Below are positions 1 to 8,231 of a DNA stretch of 64,000 nucleotides, piece by piece (within the stretch, counting starts at the first letter, position 1; every line of letters starts with the position of its first letter). The notes under the pieces were generated by a model. It ran no database searches. It was not told the origin of the DNA and saw only the letters and a list, made by a program, of their open reading frames with translations. The translations under genes were made by a program, and so were the position numbers. The DNA comes from Herpetosiphon geysericola. Lineage in GTDB: Bacteria > Chloroflexota > Chloroflexia > Chloroflexales > Herpetosiphonaceae. The DNA is taken from assembly GCF_001306135.1 (NCBI RefSeq), contig NZ_LGKP01000035.1, positions 124,001 through 188,000 on the forward strand, given 5' to 3'.

Positions 1-355
1 TGCGCAACACATCGTCGGGCCAGCCAACCAGATCAAGCGCCAAGCTATAGCTGCTGTTTGCGCCAAGCGCTGGAATTTGAATTTGCGTGCTGCCGCGTGT
101 CCAGCGAAAACGATTGCCGTTGGCATCAAGTTCATCGGGGAAAACCGTGCCAAGATCGGTTGCGGCTTGGCCAAGCGCCTCGCTCGAAACCAAAAAAGGC
201 TGATCGCCCAGACCATCGCTGGCAATCCGCACCTGAGTTGGCAACTGATAGAGTGCCGTTAAAAGCCCGAGTGCTATCAGCAACACACTTGCGATTGTAA
301 TGATCCATTGACGCAGCGACCATGCAGTGCGGCGTTGCCACCAGTGTTGTATCAA
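1..355 (-). CDS. membrane-anchored protein, N-terminal part (cut by window start)
   Basis: The minus strand stays open from a TTG at 355 to the window edge (118 codons). The start is preceded by GAGG five bases upstream. The N-terminus is basic and aromatic, followed by one strong hydrophobic helix at about residues 15-35 and then a soluble stretch, presumably outside the membrane. The layout resembles the N-terminus of the large membrane protein at 4737-6665. No family can be assigned from this fragment. A TATAAT box on the minus strand at 393-398 could serve it. The start choice is inferred, since no ATG is available in this frame. Confidence 0.6.
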   Translation of the reverse strand, partial: MIQHWWQRRTAWSLRQWIITIASVLLIALGLLTALYQLPTQVRIASDGLGDQPFLVSSEALGQAATDLGTVFPDELDANGNRFRWTRGSTQIQIPALGANSSYSLALDLVGWPDDVLR

Positions 356-392
356 GCCAGCCTCAATATCGTTTCATCGATCACAACGTGGC

Positions 393-398
393 ATTATA
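393..398 (-). promoter_or_regulatory. possible -10 box
   Basis: A perfect TATAAT reads on the minus strand about 40 bases upstream of the TTG start at 355. No convincing -35 hexamer is visible at the usual distance. Confidence 0.35.
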
Positions 399-486
399 CC
401 AGAGCATTGCGACGCTGCTTTTCAGCCATTTTTCATTGTATTTGGGCTTGGCTTTATGCCATGATGGCGGGTATTTGGAGGCAATG

Positions 487-1092
487 ATGATCAAAGCAAT
501 TGTTTTTGATATTGGCGGCGTGTTGGAAATTACGCCCCCAACTGGCTGGATTGGGCATTGGGAGCAACAATTGGGCTTGGCTGCTGGCAGCATCAACCAG
601 CAACTGCACGATCTTTGGCTCGGCGGTAGCATCGGCACGGTTAGCGAGCAAGCAGTCGAAGCTGGCATCGCCGAACGCTTAGGCTTGGATGAACATCAAT
701 TAGCAGCCTTTTTGGCCGATTTGTGGGCTGAATATTTAGGCACGCTTAATCACGAATTACTTGCATTTTTTGCCAGCCTACGCCCACGCTATACCACTGC
801 GATTTTGAGCAATAGTTTTGTGGGCGCACGCCAGCGCGAGCAAGCCGCCTACGGCTTTGAAGATTGCTGCGATTTGATTATCTATTCGCACGAAGAAGGC
901 CTGAAAAAGCCCGACCCAGCCTTTTATCGTTTGGCCTGCGAGCGGCTTAACATCCAACCCCACGAGATGATTTTCCTCGATGATATTGAGGTGGTGGTTG
1001 AGGCCGCCCGCGCTGTTGGGATTAACGCCATTCTGTATCGCTCAAATCAACAGGCGATTGCTGAGATTCAGGCCTTGTTAGCAGCTGCTTGA
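487..1092 (+). CDS. HAD-superfamily hydrolase, subfamily IA type
   Basis: This is a cytosolic phosphatase-like protein of 201 residues. Motif I is VFDIGGVLE near the N-terminus, with the nucleophile Asp present and glycine in place of the usual second Asp, as in the epoxide-hydrolase-N/YihX-like branch. Motif II is ILSNS near residue 106, the lysine motif is GLKKPDPAFY near 137, and motif IV is IFLDD near 162. The start at 487 is chosen because GGAGG lies five bases upstream. ATG 484 is too close, and the open frame from 322 has no binding site. The 3' end overlaps the convergent RNA methyltransferase gene by 25 bp. The substrate cannot be told from sequence. Confidence 0.85.
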   Translation: MIKAIVFDIGGVLEITPPTGWIGHWEQQLGLAAGSINQQLHDLWLGGSIGTVSEQAVEAGIAERLGLDEHQLAAFLADLWAEYLGTLNHELLAFFASLRPRYTTAILSNSFVGARQREQAAYGFEDCCDLIIYSHEEGLKKPDPAFYRLACERLNIQPHEMIFLDDIEVVVEAARAVGINAILYRSNQQAIAEIQALLAAA

Positions 1093-1877
1093 TCGGCTTG
1101 GGCCAAAATTTCATACAACAGCACGCCCGTGGCCACCGCCAAATTCAGCGAATCTGCTTGGCCGCGCATTGGCAGGCTGACCAAGGCTTGGCATTGGGCT
1201 TGTTGTTCTGCATCCAAACCTTCGCGCTCGCTGCCCATCAGCAAAATTAATGGTTGGAGGTAGCGATAGCTGCGATAATGGCTGCTAGCTGAATCTGCCG
1301 CGCCAACCAGATTAAAGCCGCTTTGGCCAAGCCATTGGCGAAATTCAGCCCATGTTGCTTTGACCAAGCGCTGGCTGAATAAGGTTCCCATGCTAGCGCG
1401 TGCGGTTGCTGGATCGTAGGGATCGGTGCAATCGCCAAGCAAGATCACGCCAGTGGCGCCGACCGCATCGCCAGTGCGCAAAATCGTGCCCAGATTGCCA
1501 GGGTCGCTGATCGCGTTGAGCGCGATCCAGCATAGGCCTTGCTCGGGTCGAACTTCAGCCAAACTAGACCATTGTTGTTGAACAACTGCCGCCAAGCCTT
1601 GCGGGCCGTCTTTGCTCGAAAGGCTGGCAAACACCTCGCCGCTCACTTCGAGAATTGTGATCCCTTGTTGGCGTTGCTGCACAACTAATTCTTGGGCAAA
1701 TTGGCTGCGCAATAACTCTGGGGCGACGATTAATTGCTCGATTGCAGCGTTGGCTTGGGTTGCCTCGGTGACATTACGAATGCCTTCGATAAAAAAGAGG
1801 CCTGTGGCTTCGCGCTCGCGGCGTTGACGCAAGGCCCGAATCTGTTTAATCATTGGGTTATTTCTGCTGGTTAACAT
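1068..1877 (-). CDS. TrmH/SpoU-family RNA 2'-O-methyltransferase
   Basis: A 269-residue SPOUT enzyme that methylates a ribose 2'-O in rRNA or tRNA using SAM. An N-terminal L30e-like substrate-binding part (about 1-105) precedes the trefoil-knot catalytic domain. That domain shows SDPGNLGTILRT (motif 1, with the catalytic arginine), LLMGSEREGLD (motif 2) and LPMRGQADSLNLAVA (motif 3). These resemble the RlmB/TsnR branch, so 23S rRNA is the more likely target, but this is inference. The opening SRNNPMIKQIRAL is typical of the family and supports the start at 1877. It is transcribed towards the HAD gene and overlaps it tail to tail. Confidence 0.88.
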   Translation of the reverse strand: MLTSRNNPMIKQIRALRQRREREATGLFFIEGIRNVTEATQANAAIEQLIVAPELLRSQFAQELVVQQRQQGITILEVSGEVFASLSSKDGPQGLAAVVQQQWSSLAEVRPEQGLCWIALNAISDPGNLGTILRTGDAVGATGVILLGDCTDPYDPATARASMGTLFSQRLVKATWAEFRQWLGQSGFNLVGAADSASSHYRSYRYLQPLILLMGSEREGLDAEQQAQCQALVSLPMRGQADSLNLAVATGVLLYEILAQADQAAANKA

Positions 1878-1921
1878 GGTTTAAAACTTTCTGGTTGCAA
1901 TTGGTGCTGGAGCTATTGTAA

Positions 1922-2375
1922 CAACCAATCAGCAAAATTGATCCACAAAGAGCACGAAGAGCACGAAGGGCCGAAACCGCGAAGCACGCGAAGAGCACGA
2001 AGTAAGGGCTATAGGCTGTTGGCTATTGGAATACGTATTGTGATTGCAACCAATCTCCAATAGCCCAAAGCCCATAGCCATGCTTTCTCTGCGCCTCTGC
2101 GTTAAAGGAAGGTAACCACGAAGCGCACGAAGCGTGCGAAGGGCCGAAACCGCGAAGAACGCGAAGAGCACGAAGGGTTAAGGCTATTGGAAGAATTATT
2201 GTGATTTCCAACCAACATCTGCTAGCCCATAGCCATGCTTTCTCTGCGCCTCTGCGTTAAATTTAACCCCATCTGTTCTCTGTTCTCTGTTCTATGTTCT
2301 TTTTGCCTTCTGATTTTATGTTCATCCCTCTGCTCTCTGTTCTTTCCTTCATCCTTCATCCCTCATACTTTATCC
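1922..2375. repeat. mosaic 9-mer/7-mer intergenic repeat tract
   Basis: The gap between the RNA methyltransferase and the next gene is almost entirely short-period repeats. GAGCACGAA-type 9-mers appear around 1945-2005 and 2115-2175. GGCTATA/GGCTATT-type 7-mers appear around 2008-2030. ATAGCCC 7-mers, an 8-mer block CTCTGCGCCTCTGCGTTAA (twice, near 2088 and 2242), CTGTTCT 7-mers near 2272-2300 and CCTTCAT 7-mers near 2346-2375 follow. It has no coding character, although short open frames run through it. Confidence 0.85.
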
Positions 2376-2403
2376 TTACATTAGGGTCTTTATATGGTAT
2401 AGT
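2376..2403 (+). promoter_or_regulatory. predicted sigma-70-type promoter
   Basis: TTACAT, a 16-base spacer, then TATAGT, ending about 30 bases before the GTG start of the methyltransferase gene at 2435. Confidence 0.45.
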
Positions 2404-2434
2404 CTGTGCGGAGTTCTTGCTAAAAGGCAACATT

Positions 2435-3190
2435 GTGGAAGATATTGAATATAGCGTGATGGCGGCGGTTGAGGAGCAACACTGGTGGTATGTCGGCATG
2501 CGCCACATCGCCCAAGCATGGCTTGATCAATTGCCAGTGCATCGCGCTTGGCGCGCGCTCGACGCTGGTTGTGGCACGGCGGGCAATGTCGCCTATTTAT
2601 TAGGCGATTATGGCCCAGCCTATGGCTTGGATTTGATGCAAGCGGCGGTGCAGTTGGGCCGCAAAAAAACCGACGCGCCGCTGACCCAAGGCTCGGTGCT
2701 GACCTTGCCCTATCGCGATGCAAGCTTTGATTTGGTAACCTCGTTTGAGGTGTTGTACCATCGCGCAGTGCCCGACGAAGTGGCGGCCTTGCAAGAAATT
2801 TATCGCGTGCTCAAGCCTGGTGGTTGGGTTTTGCTGCGCATGCCAGCCTACCATTGGCTCTATTCTGCTCACGATCGCTCGGTGCATACCCGCCGCCGCT
2901 ACACCAACAAGGAAGTTCAGCAGTTATTGCGGGCCGCCGATTTTACGATTGAACGCAGTTCGTATATCAACAGTCTGCTGTTTCCCTTGATTTTGGTGCA
3001 GCGCTTAATCGAGCGAATTCGGCCAAGTGCGCCAACCAGCGACTCGGCGATGCAATTGCCAAGCCGCTTGGCCAACAAACTATTTGGCGCGGCCATGAAC
3101 TTCGAAGCCCGTTGGCTCGAATCGGGCGCAGGCTTTCCATTTGGGCTATCGATTTTGACCCTCGCTCAAAAACCCAATCATTCGGTATAA
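2435..3190 (+). CDS. class I SAM-dependent methyltransferase
   Basis: The protein has 251 residues with a Rossmann methyltransferase core. The SAM-binding motif I is ALDAGCGTAGN (about residues 36-46), followed by an acidic YGLDL, and FDLVTSFEVLYH as motif IV. The C-terminal half is longer than a minimal Methyltransf_11 domain and contains an aromatic/basic segment. The start is taken at GTG 2435, with AAGG seven bases upstream. The open frame extends upstream to 2294, but that part is encoded by repeat DNA. It is followed 33 bp later by a second methyltransferase and then by small membrane transport-like genes, so a role in modifying a lipid-linked sugar or other envelope molecule is a reasonable guess. 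Confidence 0.8.
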   Translation: MEDIEYSVMAAVEEQHWWYVGMRHIAQAWLDQLPVHRAWRALDAGCGTAGNVAYLLGDYGPAYGLDLMQAAVQLGRKKTDAPLTQGSVLTLPYRDASFDLVTSFEVLYHRAVPDEVAALQEIYRVLKPGGWVLLRMPAYHWLYSAHDRSVHTRRRYTNKEVQQLLRAADFTIERSSYINSLLFPLILVQRLIERIRPSAPTSDSAMQLPSRLANKLFGAAMNFEARWLESGAGFPFGLSILTLAQKPNHSV

Positions 3191-3223
3191 TCACACGATA
3201 GATTTATAGATTGAGAACATTGC

Positions 3224-3835
3224 ATGCAAGCTTTTTTAACCAATATTGCCCAACGCCCAGCTTTATGGGCTACATTGCGGCGAATTGTTGAAAATAATTA
3301 TGTTGGAGAACGTGCCGCAATTGCCGATGAATTGACGCCATGGCTACAAACCAAGCCACGGCGCTTTTTGGATTTTGGCTGTGGCACTGGTGAATTTGCT
3401 GCATCGTTTCCGCAGCACAGCTATATGGGCGTTGATCTTTCGCAAGGCTATGTGCGCTATGCCGCCACGTTCAGCGATCATCGTTTTGGGGTGATGAACG
3501 GCAATGCCTTGGCTTTTGGCGATGCTAGTTTCGATGCAGCCTTAATTGTGGGCGTGATTCACCATCTTGATGATGCATTGGCCCAAGTTACGGCCCGCGA
3601 ACTGCATCGCGTTTTGGCTCCTGGCGGCGAAATTTTGATGCTTGAAGATATTCCAGCCCAAGATTGGTGGAATCTGCCCGGGCGCTTGATGCATTGGCTT
3701 GATCGCGGCGATGCGATTCGCCAAGACGAAGATTATGGCCGCTTATTTGCGCCCTACTTTACTATCCAACGTCGCTGGTCGATTCGCAGTGGAATTTGTG
3801 ATTATGCAGTTTACCGTTTTAGCCGCGTCGATTAA
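3224..3835 (+). CDS. class I SAM-dependent methyltransferase
   Basis: A 203-residue protein with motif I FLDFGCGTGEFAASF near residue 47, the acidic loop YMGVDLS, and ALIVGVIHHLDD as motif IV. The MLEDIP segment follows the LAPGGE turn typical of Methyltransf_11/25 enzymes. It is not a close copy of its upstream neighbour. It overlaps the next small membrane gene by 32 bp, which suggests one transcript running from the methyltransferases into the transport-like genes. The acceptor is unknown. Confidence 0.82.
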   Translation: MQAFLTNIAQRPALWATLRRIVENNYVGERAAIADELTPWLQTKPRRFLDFGCGTGEFAASFPQHSYMGVDLSQGYVRYAATFSDHRFGVMNGNALAFGDASFDAALIVGVIHHLDDALAQVTARELHRVLAPGGEILMLEDIPAQDWWNLPGRLMHWLDRGDAIRQDEDYGRLFAPYFTIQRRWSIRSGICDYAVYRFSRVD

Positions 3836-4214
3836 ACGTGGAGTTGGCGAGCATGGCACTGCTATTCGCTTGTTTAGCAGTGCAATTGGCCTGCTGATCG
3901 CTGGGCAATTGTGTTATCGCAAAGCCTTGTTGACTGCTACGCAGCATAGTTTAAATAGCCTGTGGCAGGTAAGCCAAAGTTTGTGGGGCATTTTGGGCAT
4001 TGGCCTGATTTTGCTTTCGCTCATTCCATGGCTGGCCTTGCTGGCGCGCCGCCAATTGAGCTTTTTCTACCCACTGTGGAGCATCGCCACGATTATCGTG
4101 GTGCTGATCAATTGGTGGTGGTTTGGCGGTGGCATGTCGTGGCAAACCCTTGCTGGCATTGGCCTGGTCTTTGTTGGGGTCAGCCTGTTGTTTCGCGGTG
4201 GACATAGTATTTGA
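3804..4214 (+). CDS. small four-helix SMR/EamA-like membrane protein (first of a pair)
   Basis: The protein has 136 residues and four predicted helices, near residues 20-40, 58-80, 87-106 and 113-130. The pattern matches half-size drug/metabolite transporters, especially ArnE/ArnF-like flippase subunits. The start ATG at 3804 lies inside the preceding methyltransferase gene; there is no good later start in frame, so the N-terminus is not certain. A second half-size protein follows at 4353. A flippase for polyprenyl-phosphate sugars would suit the neighbours (methyltransferases, sugar-transferase-like membrane protein), but this rests on context. Confidence 0.65.
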   Translation: MQFTVLAASIKRGVGEHGTAIRLFSSAIGLLIAGQLCYRKALLTATQHSLNSLWQVSQSLWGILGIGLILLSLIPWLALLARRQLSFFYPLWSIATIIVVLINWWWFGGGMSWQTLAGIGLVFVGVSLLFRGGHSI

Positions 4215-4215
4215 C

Positions 4216-4340
4216 AATTGGGGATCGGTTGTTGGGAGTTGGGGATCGGGCTGGAGCAATGAAGTACGAGGGATAAAACGTTAATCCTTGATAGATTAAA
4301 CCCGATCCCCGATAACCGATCCCCGACCCCCAACAAACAA
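4216..4340. repeat. 7-mer repeat tract
   Basis: This short gap between the paired membrane genes is built of 7-bp units of the TTGGGGA/TCGGTTG type on one side and GATCCCC/GATAACC/GACCCCC on the other, the two halves being roughly reverse-complementary. The operon probably continues through it. Confidence 0.75.
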
Positions 4341-4352
4341 ACGAGCAAACAT

Positions 4353-4727
4353 ATGATGCAAACGTGGTGGATTATTGGTGCGGTGCTGGCGATGATGCTT
4401 GGCAATTTAATTGTTCGCGCAGGCATGGTTGGGGTGCAAATGGCCCACACCAACCGTTTAAGCACCTTGCAAGTCTTGCGCTATGGCATCCGGCGTTGGC
4501 AAGTTTGGCTGGGCATGCTGCTGCTGTTTGTTGGCATCGTAGCCTGGATTAGCAGCGTAGTTTGGTGGCGCTTGGAGCTAAGCTATACCTTGCTTGGCTT
4601 GAGCTATGTCGCCACGATTGTGTTTGCATGGTGGTTTGTCGGCGAAACCCTGACCCTCGAAAAAATGTTTGGGGCGATTATCATTGTGGTCGGCATTCTG
4701 TTGATTATTCGTGGTAGTGGATTCTAA
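4353..4727 (+). CDS. small four-helix SMR/EamA-like membrane protein (second of a pair)
   Basis: A 124-residue protein with four hydrophobic helices (about 5-27, 50-72, 78-96 and 106-121). The acidic residue in FVGETLTLEK between the last two helices is typical of the EamA/SMR fold. Together with the 136-residue protein just upstream it resembles the two-subunit ArnE/ArnF flippase arrangement, in which two different half-size proteins form one carrier. No strong ribosome binding site is visible; ATG 4353 and 4356 are both possible. It sits 9 bp before the next membrane protein gene. Confidence 0.7.
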   Translation: MMQTWWIIGAVLAMMLGNLIVRAGMVGVQMAHTNRLSTLQVLRYGIRRWQVWLGMLLLFVGIVAWISSVVWWRLELSYTLLGLSYVATIVFAWWFVGETLTLEKMFGAIIIVVGILLIIRGSGF

Positions 4728-4736
4728 GGGGCGTTT

Positions 4737-6665
4737 GTGCACATGGCGCTGGGTCGATATGCCCGTGTAATTTTGCTAAGCAGCATCGTTGCTGGGCTAT
4801 TGCTGTGGCTTGGCTGGCAACGTTTAGTTCCTTTCAACCTTGCGATTGGTGGCGATTTAGTCATTGGTGAGTCGGGCGAGCAATTTGCCTTGATGTATGA
4901 TCAGCCTTATCTCACTAATGTGCATGCCCCCGAGCCTGCCACGGTCGATCTCAGCACCACAGAAACCTATCGCTGGACGCAGCCAGAAGCAACGATTGAT
5001 GTGCCGTATCTGAATGGCAGCGCGCAGCTTGTTCGCCTCAGTTTAGCGCCGCCATCAGTACCCCAAACCCCGTTTTTGCTCAAAGCCAATGCTGCCGAAG
5101 TTCGAACCGATCTGCCACCAGGCCAACGCACATTACACATCTTTGCCCCAGCCAGCGCTGATGGTGGCCTCAAGCTCGAATTGCAAGCGCCGACCTATAA
5201 TGCCAGCCCCGACCCGCGCTTACTGGGCGTAGTTTTGTATCGCATGGAGGTTCAGCCGCTTAGCCATAGCTGGTTTATGCCATGGGCTGGCTGGCTCGAT
5301 TTGCTAGTGTTGGTGATTGTGGTTGGCTTAGGAGCGGCGCTGGCTGGCTTGGCCCCGCTGACTGCTGCTGGCGCGATGCTGGTCACGAGCAGTGGTTTGG
5401 GCGTGTTGTTGGCAACCGTGCGCACGATTGTCACGCTCGATACAGGCCAATTGCGCAACATTAGCTTGGCTTGTTTAGTCGTCGTGGGCTTGGGGCGCTG
5501 GTTGGCTGAACGGCGCCAAAACCTCGAAATTGCCCTGGTAGCGGGCATGACGGCGCTTGGTTTGGCCTTGCGGTTAATTGGCATTCGCCATCCGCAAACC
5601 AACTTTAGCGATCTGCTGTTGAACGTCAACAATCTTGCCAGCACCAGCTCTGGCGATTTGCTGTTTACCGAAGGCTTACCCTGTGCTGCGGGCGCTGGCC
5701 GTTCGCCCTATCCGCCTGGCACCTATCTCTTCACCCAACCATTGAGTGTATTGCTACCAGCTAGCTTCAATCGGGGCATTTTGATTCAAGTGGTTGGGGC
5801 GTTTGCCGATGCTATGGTTATTCCATTGCTGTGGTGGCTGGTTGATCGCACTCGCGATGCGCGAACTCCGGCGCGGGCGGCTTTGTGGGCGGCCAGCCTG
5901 TATCTTGCGCCCTTGGCGATGTTACGGGCAATGGTGATTGGTGAATGGAGCAATGTGCTTGGGCAGGCAATTGCCTTGCCTGTGCTGGCATGGCTTGGGC
6001 TGTGGCTAGCCAGCAATCAGCCGCGCGCTTGGCAACCAGCCCTAATCGCTGGCCTGACGGTTGCGGCCTTGCAGCATAGTGGCACGATGTTGTCGCTTGG
6101 GTTGTGGGGCGTGGCGCTCGCCGGATTTTTGGCTTGGCAACGGCAATGGTCGGTGCTTGGGCGGCTGGTGGTGATTGGCACGAGTGCGGTGGTGTTGGCG
6201 GTTGGCTTATATTACAGCAATTTCTTGGGCGACCCAAGCCTTGCCAACAATGGGGTAATTTGCCCAGCCCCACGTCCGCTCGGCCAAAAACTGTGGGGCG
6301 TGGTTTGGAACGATCTGATTGCGCTCGATGGGCGGGTTCCTGCTTGGTTTTGGTTGGTCGGGTTGGGTGGAGCATTCAGCTTGCGCCACGGCTTAGCGCG
6401 TTTGGCAACCCCAATTTGGGCTTGGCTGGCAACCTTCGTGCTTTCGCTTAGCTCGTTGATTTGGTCGGAGCAAACCGTGCGTTGGTGGCTGTTTATCTTG
6501 CCTGCCTTGGCCTTGAGCGGCGGAGTTGGCTTGGCAACATTGGCCCAACGCGGGCGCTTTGGCCGCGCTAGCGCGATTGCTGCCAGCTTGTTCATTATCG
6601 CCGCCTCAATGGTGCTCTGGACTGACTTTATCATCGAGTATCGCACTGGGGCGTTTGTGCCGTAA
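4737..6665 (+). CDS. large polytopic membrane protein, glycosyltransferase-like
   Basis: The protein has 642 residues. One N-terminal helix (about 9-30) is followed by a roughly 150-residue extracytoplasmic beta-rich part, then about ten or more helices up to the C-terminus. The loop around residues 285-330 (HPQTNFSDLLLN ... SPYPPGTYLF) is reminiscent of the first periplasmic loop of GT-C enzymes, but I do not see a clear catalytic DE or DD pair. A transferase using polyprenyl-phosphate sugars, or a YfhO-like protein, is therefore only a guess. Start GTG 4737 is supported by AGGGG five bases upstream. Confidence 0.7.
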   Translation: MHMALGRYARVILLSSIVAGLLLWLGWQRLVPFNLAIGGDLVIGESGEQFALMYDQPYLTNVHAPEPATVDLSTTETYRWTQPEATIDVPYLNGSAQLVRLSLAPPSVPQTPFLLKANAAEVRTDLPPGQRTLHIFAPASADGGLKLELQAPTYNASPDPRLLGVVLYRMEVQPLSHSWFMPWAGWLDLLVLVIVVGLGAALAGLAPLTAAGAMLVTSSGLGVLLATVRTIVTLDTGQLRNISLACLVVVGLGRWLAERRQNLEIALVAGMTALGLALRLIGIRHPQTNFSDLLLNVNNLASTSSGDLLFTEGLPCAAGAGRSPYPPGTYLFTQPLSVLLPASFNRGILIQVVGAFADAMVIPLLWWLVDRTRDARTPARAALWAASLYLAPLAMLRAMVIGEWSNVLGQAIALPVLAWLGLWLASNQPRAWQPALIAGLTVAALQHSGTMLSLGLWGVALAGFLAWQRQWSVLGRLVVIGTSAVVLAVGLYYSNFLGDPSLANNGVICPAPRPLGQKLWGVVWNDLIALDGRVPAWFWLVGLGGAFSLRHGLARLATPIWAWLATFVLSLSSLIWSEQTVRWWLFILPALALSGGVGLATLAQRGRFGRASAIAASLFIIAASMVLWTDFIIEYRTGAFVP

Positions 6666-6666
6666 T

Positions 6667-7037
6667 GTGATGAAGAACATAGAACATAGAGCAAAAATCA
6701 AAAGGCAGAAGTCAAAAGGCAGAAGTCAAAAGAGCATCCAACAGAGAACAGAGGGATGAAGGATGCAATGCACGGACGAGGGAATGAGCAACCTTCGCGA
6801 TCTTCGCGTCCTTCGCGGTTTCGGTGCTTCGTGCTCTTCGTGCCCTTCGTGGATCAATTTTTAACGCAGCGGCGCAGAGGATTAAGGGCGATAGACTGAA
6901 GGCTCTGGACTAGCGGAACGTTTTGTGGTAGTGCAATAGCCCAGAGCCTAGAGCCTTATCTTCGTGTCCTTCGCGCTCTTCGCGGTTCCGTTTCACTGAA
7001 CCCTGATCCCTCGCCCCTGATCCCTCGCCCTCGTGGA
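6667..7037. repeat. mosaic 7-mer/9-mer intergenic repeat tract
   Basis: It runs through AGAACAT and AAAAGGC/AGAAGTC 7-mers (about 6672-6735), GGATGAA 7-mers, CCTTCGCGA/CCTTCGTGC 9-mers (about 6792-6850) and TTAACGCAGCGGCGCAGAG (near 6858). It ends with GGCTCTGG-type and TTCGCGCTC-type units. Positions 6726-6833 are identical, in inverted orientation, to 22730-22837. Confidence 0.88.
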
Positions 7038-7041
7038 TCAA

Positions 7042-8139
7042 TTACATTCCAAGCAAGGCTTTGACTGCGTGATAGTAATCGACTAAGCCATCGATGCTGA
7101 CCCACTCGTCGTCGGTGTGTAGGCCAGCGCCTTCTGGCCCCCAACACACCGCTGGAATGCCTGCATCGCTGTAGAAACGGGCATCGGAGCCAAAATGCTC
7201 GCGGAACAGTTGCGCTTCGCGGCCAAGGCTGGTTTGCTGAGCATCAACAATCCGCTGTAAATTTGGCTCCTCGGCAGCGGTATTCAGCGCCGTGCCGCGA
7301 TGCAAAATTTGTACGTTAGCATTCGGTTCGCTGGGCGTGGCAAAAGCTTGCTTCACATTATCAATCACCGCATCAGCGCCTTCTTCTGGCGTCCAGCGAA
7401 TATCGAGATTGAGCTGGGCGTTGGCGGGAATCCGATTGCCAGCATCGCCGCCTTTGATAATCGATGGGGTAACTGTGGTGCGCCAAATTTCTTGCTCAGG
7501 CGTTGGATAATAGTTGTACAAGCGCCCAAGCCCGCTGGCCAAGCGCTCAATTGGATTTACGCCTTCCCAAGGCCGTGAACCGTGGGCAGGCACGCCTGGT
7601 TGCTCAACCGCCAACCACAAAATGCCCTTGGCTCCGTGGCAAATATTGAGGTTGGTCGGCTCGCCAGCAATAAATAAATTGGCATGCCAGCCTTCATCAC
7701 GCAACAAGGCTGTGCCATTTGCCCCGCCAATTTCCTCGTCGGTGACAAATTGGAAGCTCACGCTTGGGCGTTGCTCGGCAGGCAATTGGGCAATTTCTTT
7801 GATAATTTCAATGTAGACCGCCGCCGAACCTTTCATGTCTTGCGTGCCGCGCCCATACAATTTGCCGTTGCGCTCGAAGGCTTGCCATTGTTCAGGGCGG
7901 GCTGGCACAACATCAAGGTGGGCATTTAAAATAATATCGCTGCGCAGTTCTTGGCTGAAATTGACGACCAACATTGGGTAGCCACTCGCATCGCGATGAT
8001 GCAATTGTGCCGCTGGATAAGCAGCTAATTCGGCTACAACTAAATCAATCACTGGCTGTAAATCGCGCTTTTCGGCGGAAACACTGGGAATTGCCACCAA
8101 ACGCGTGGTTAGATCAACCAAGGTTGTACGAATCGACAC
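7042..8139 (-). CDS. M20-family metallopeptidase (ArgE/DapE-like)
   Basis: A 365-residue zinc amidohydrolase expected to cleave an acyl group or dipeptide. The dinuclear metal ligands are all visible: His in LNAHLDVV, the bridging Asp in GRGTQDMKG, the catalytic and ligand glutamates in TDEEIGG, a glutamate in AGEPTN, and the late His in GAGLHTDDEW. A lid/dimerisation segment with GVPAHGSRPWEGVNPIE lies in the middle. Family members include acetylornithine deacetylase, succinyl-diaminopimelate desuccinylase and dipeptidases. Neighbours give no pathway hint, so the substrate is left open. It lies downstream of the HtrA-like gene but is separated from it by a terminator. Confidence 0.88.
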   Translation of the reverse strand: MSIRTTLVDLTTRLVAIPSVSAEKRDLQPVIDLVVAELAAYPAAQLHHRDASGYPMLVVNFSQELRSDIILNAHLDVVPARPEQWQAFERNGKLYGRGTQDMKGSAAVYIEIIKEIAQLPAEQRPSVSFQFVTDEEIGGANGTALLRDEGWHANLFIAGEPTNLNICHGAKGILWLAVEQPGVPAHGSRPWEGVNPIERLASGLGRLYNYYPTPEQEIWRTTVTPSIIKGGDAGNRIPANAQLNLDIRWTPEEGADAVIDNVKQAFATPSEPNANVQILHRGTALNTAAEEPNLQRIVDAQQTSLGREAQLFREHFGSDARFYSDAGIPAVCWGPEGAGLHTDDEWVSIDGLVDYYHAVKALLGM

Positions 8140-8172
8140 ACAGAACCCCTTTCGCTAAGCATTGCTTCATTG

Positions 8173-8204
8173 TAACAAAAGCCCTAACGCATTGCGCTAG
8201 GGCT
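8173..8204 (-). terminator. intrinsic terminator of the HtrA-like gene
   Basis: An 11-bp stem, one mismatch, pairs GCCCTAACGCA with TGCGCTAGGGC across a single base. Read on the minus strand it is followed by TTTTGTTA. It lies 28 bp beyond the stop of the protease gene. Confidence 0.75.
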
Positions 8205-8231
8205 AAAGGTGGAACCCTGATTGAAGCTGAT

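Noticed and set aside
1922-2375. Regular short repeats reminiscent of a CRISPR array
   Set aside because: Units are 7 or 9 bp and abut each other directly; there are no 20-40 bp spacers, no repeat of CRISPR length and no cas genes.
2294-2434. N-terminal extension of the first methyltransferase as a membrane anchor
   Set aside because: The hydrophobic residues come from CTGTTCT and CCTTCAT repeats and a promoter lies within; GTG 2435 is better supported.
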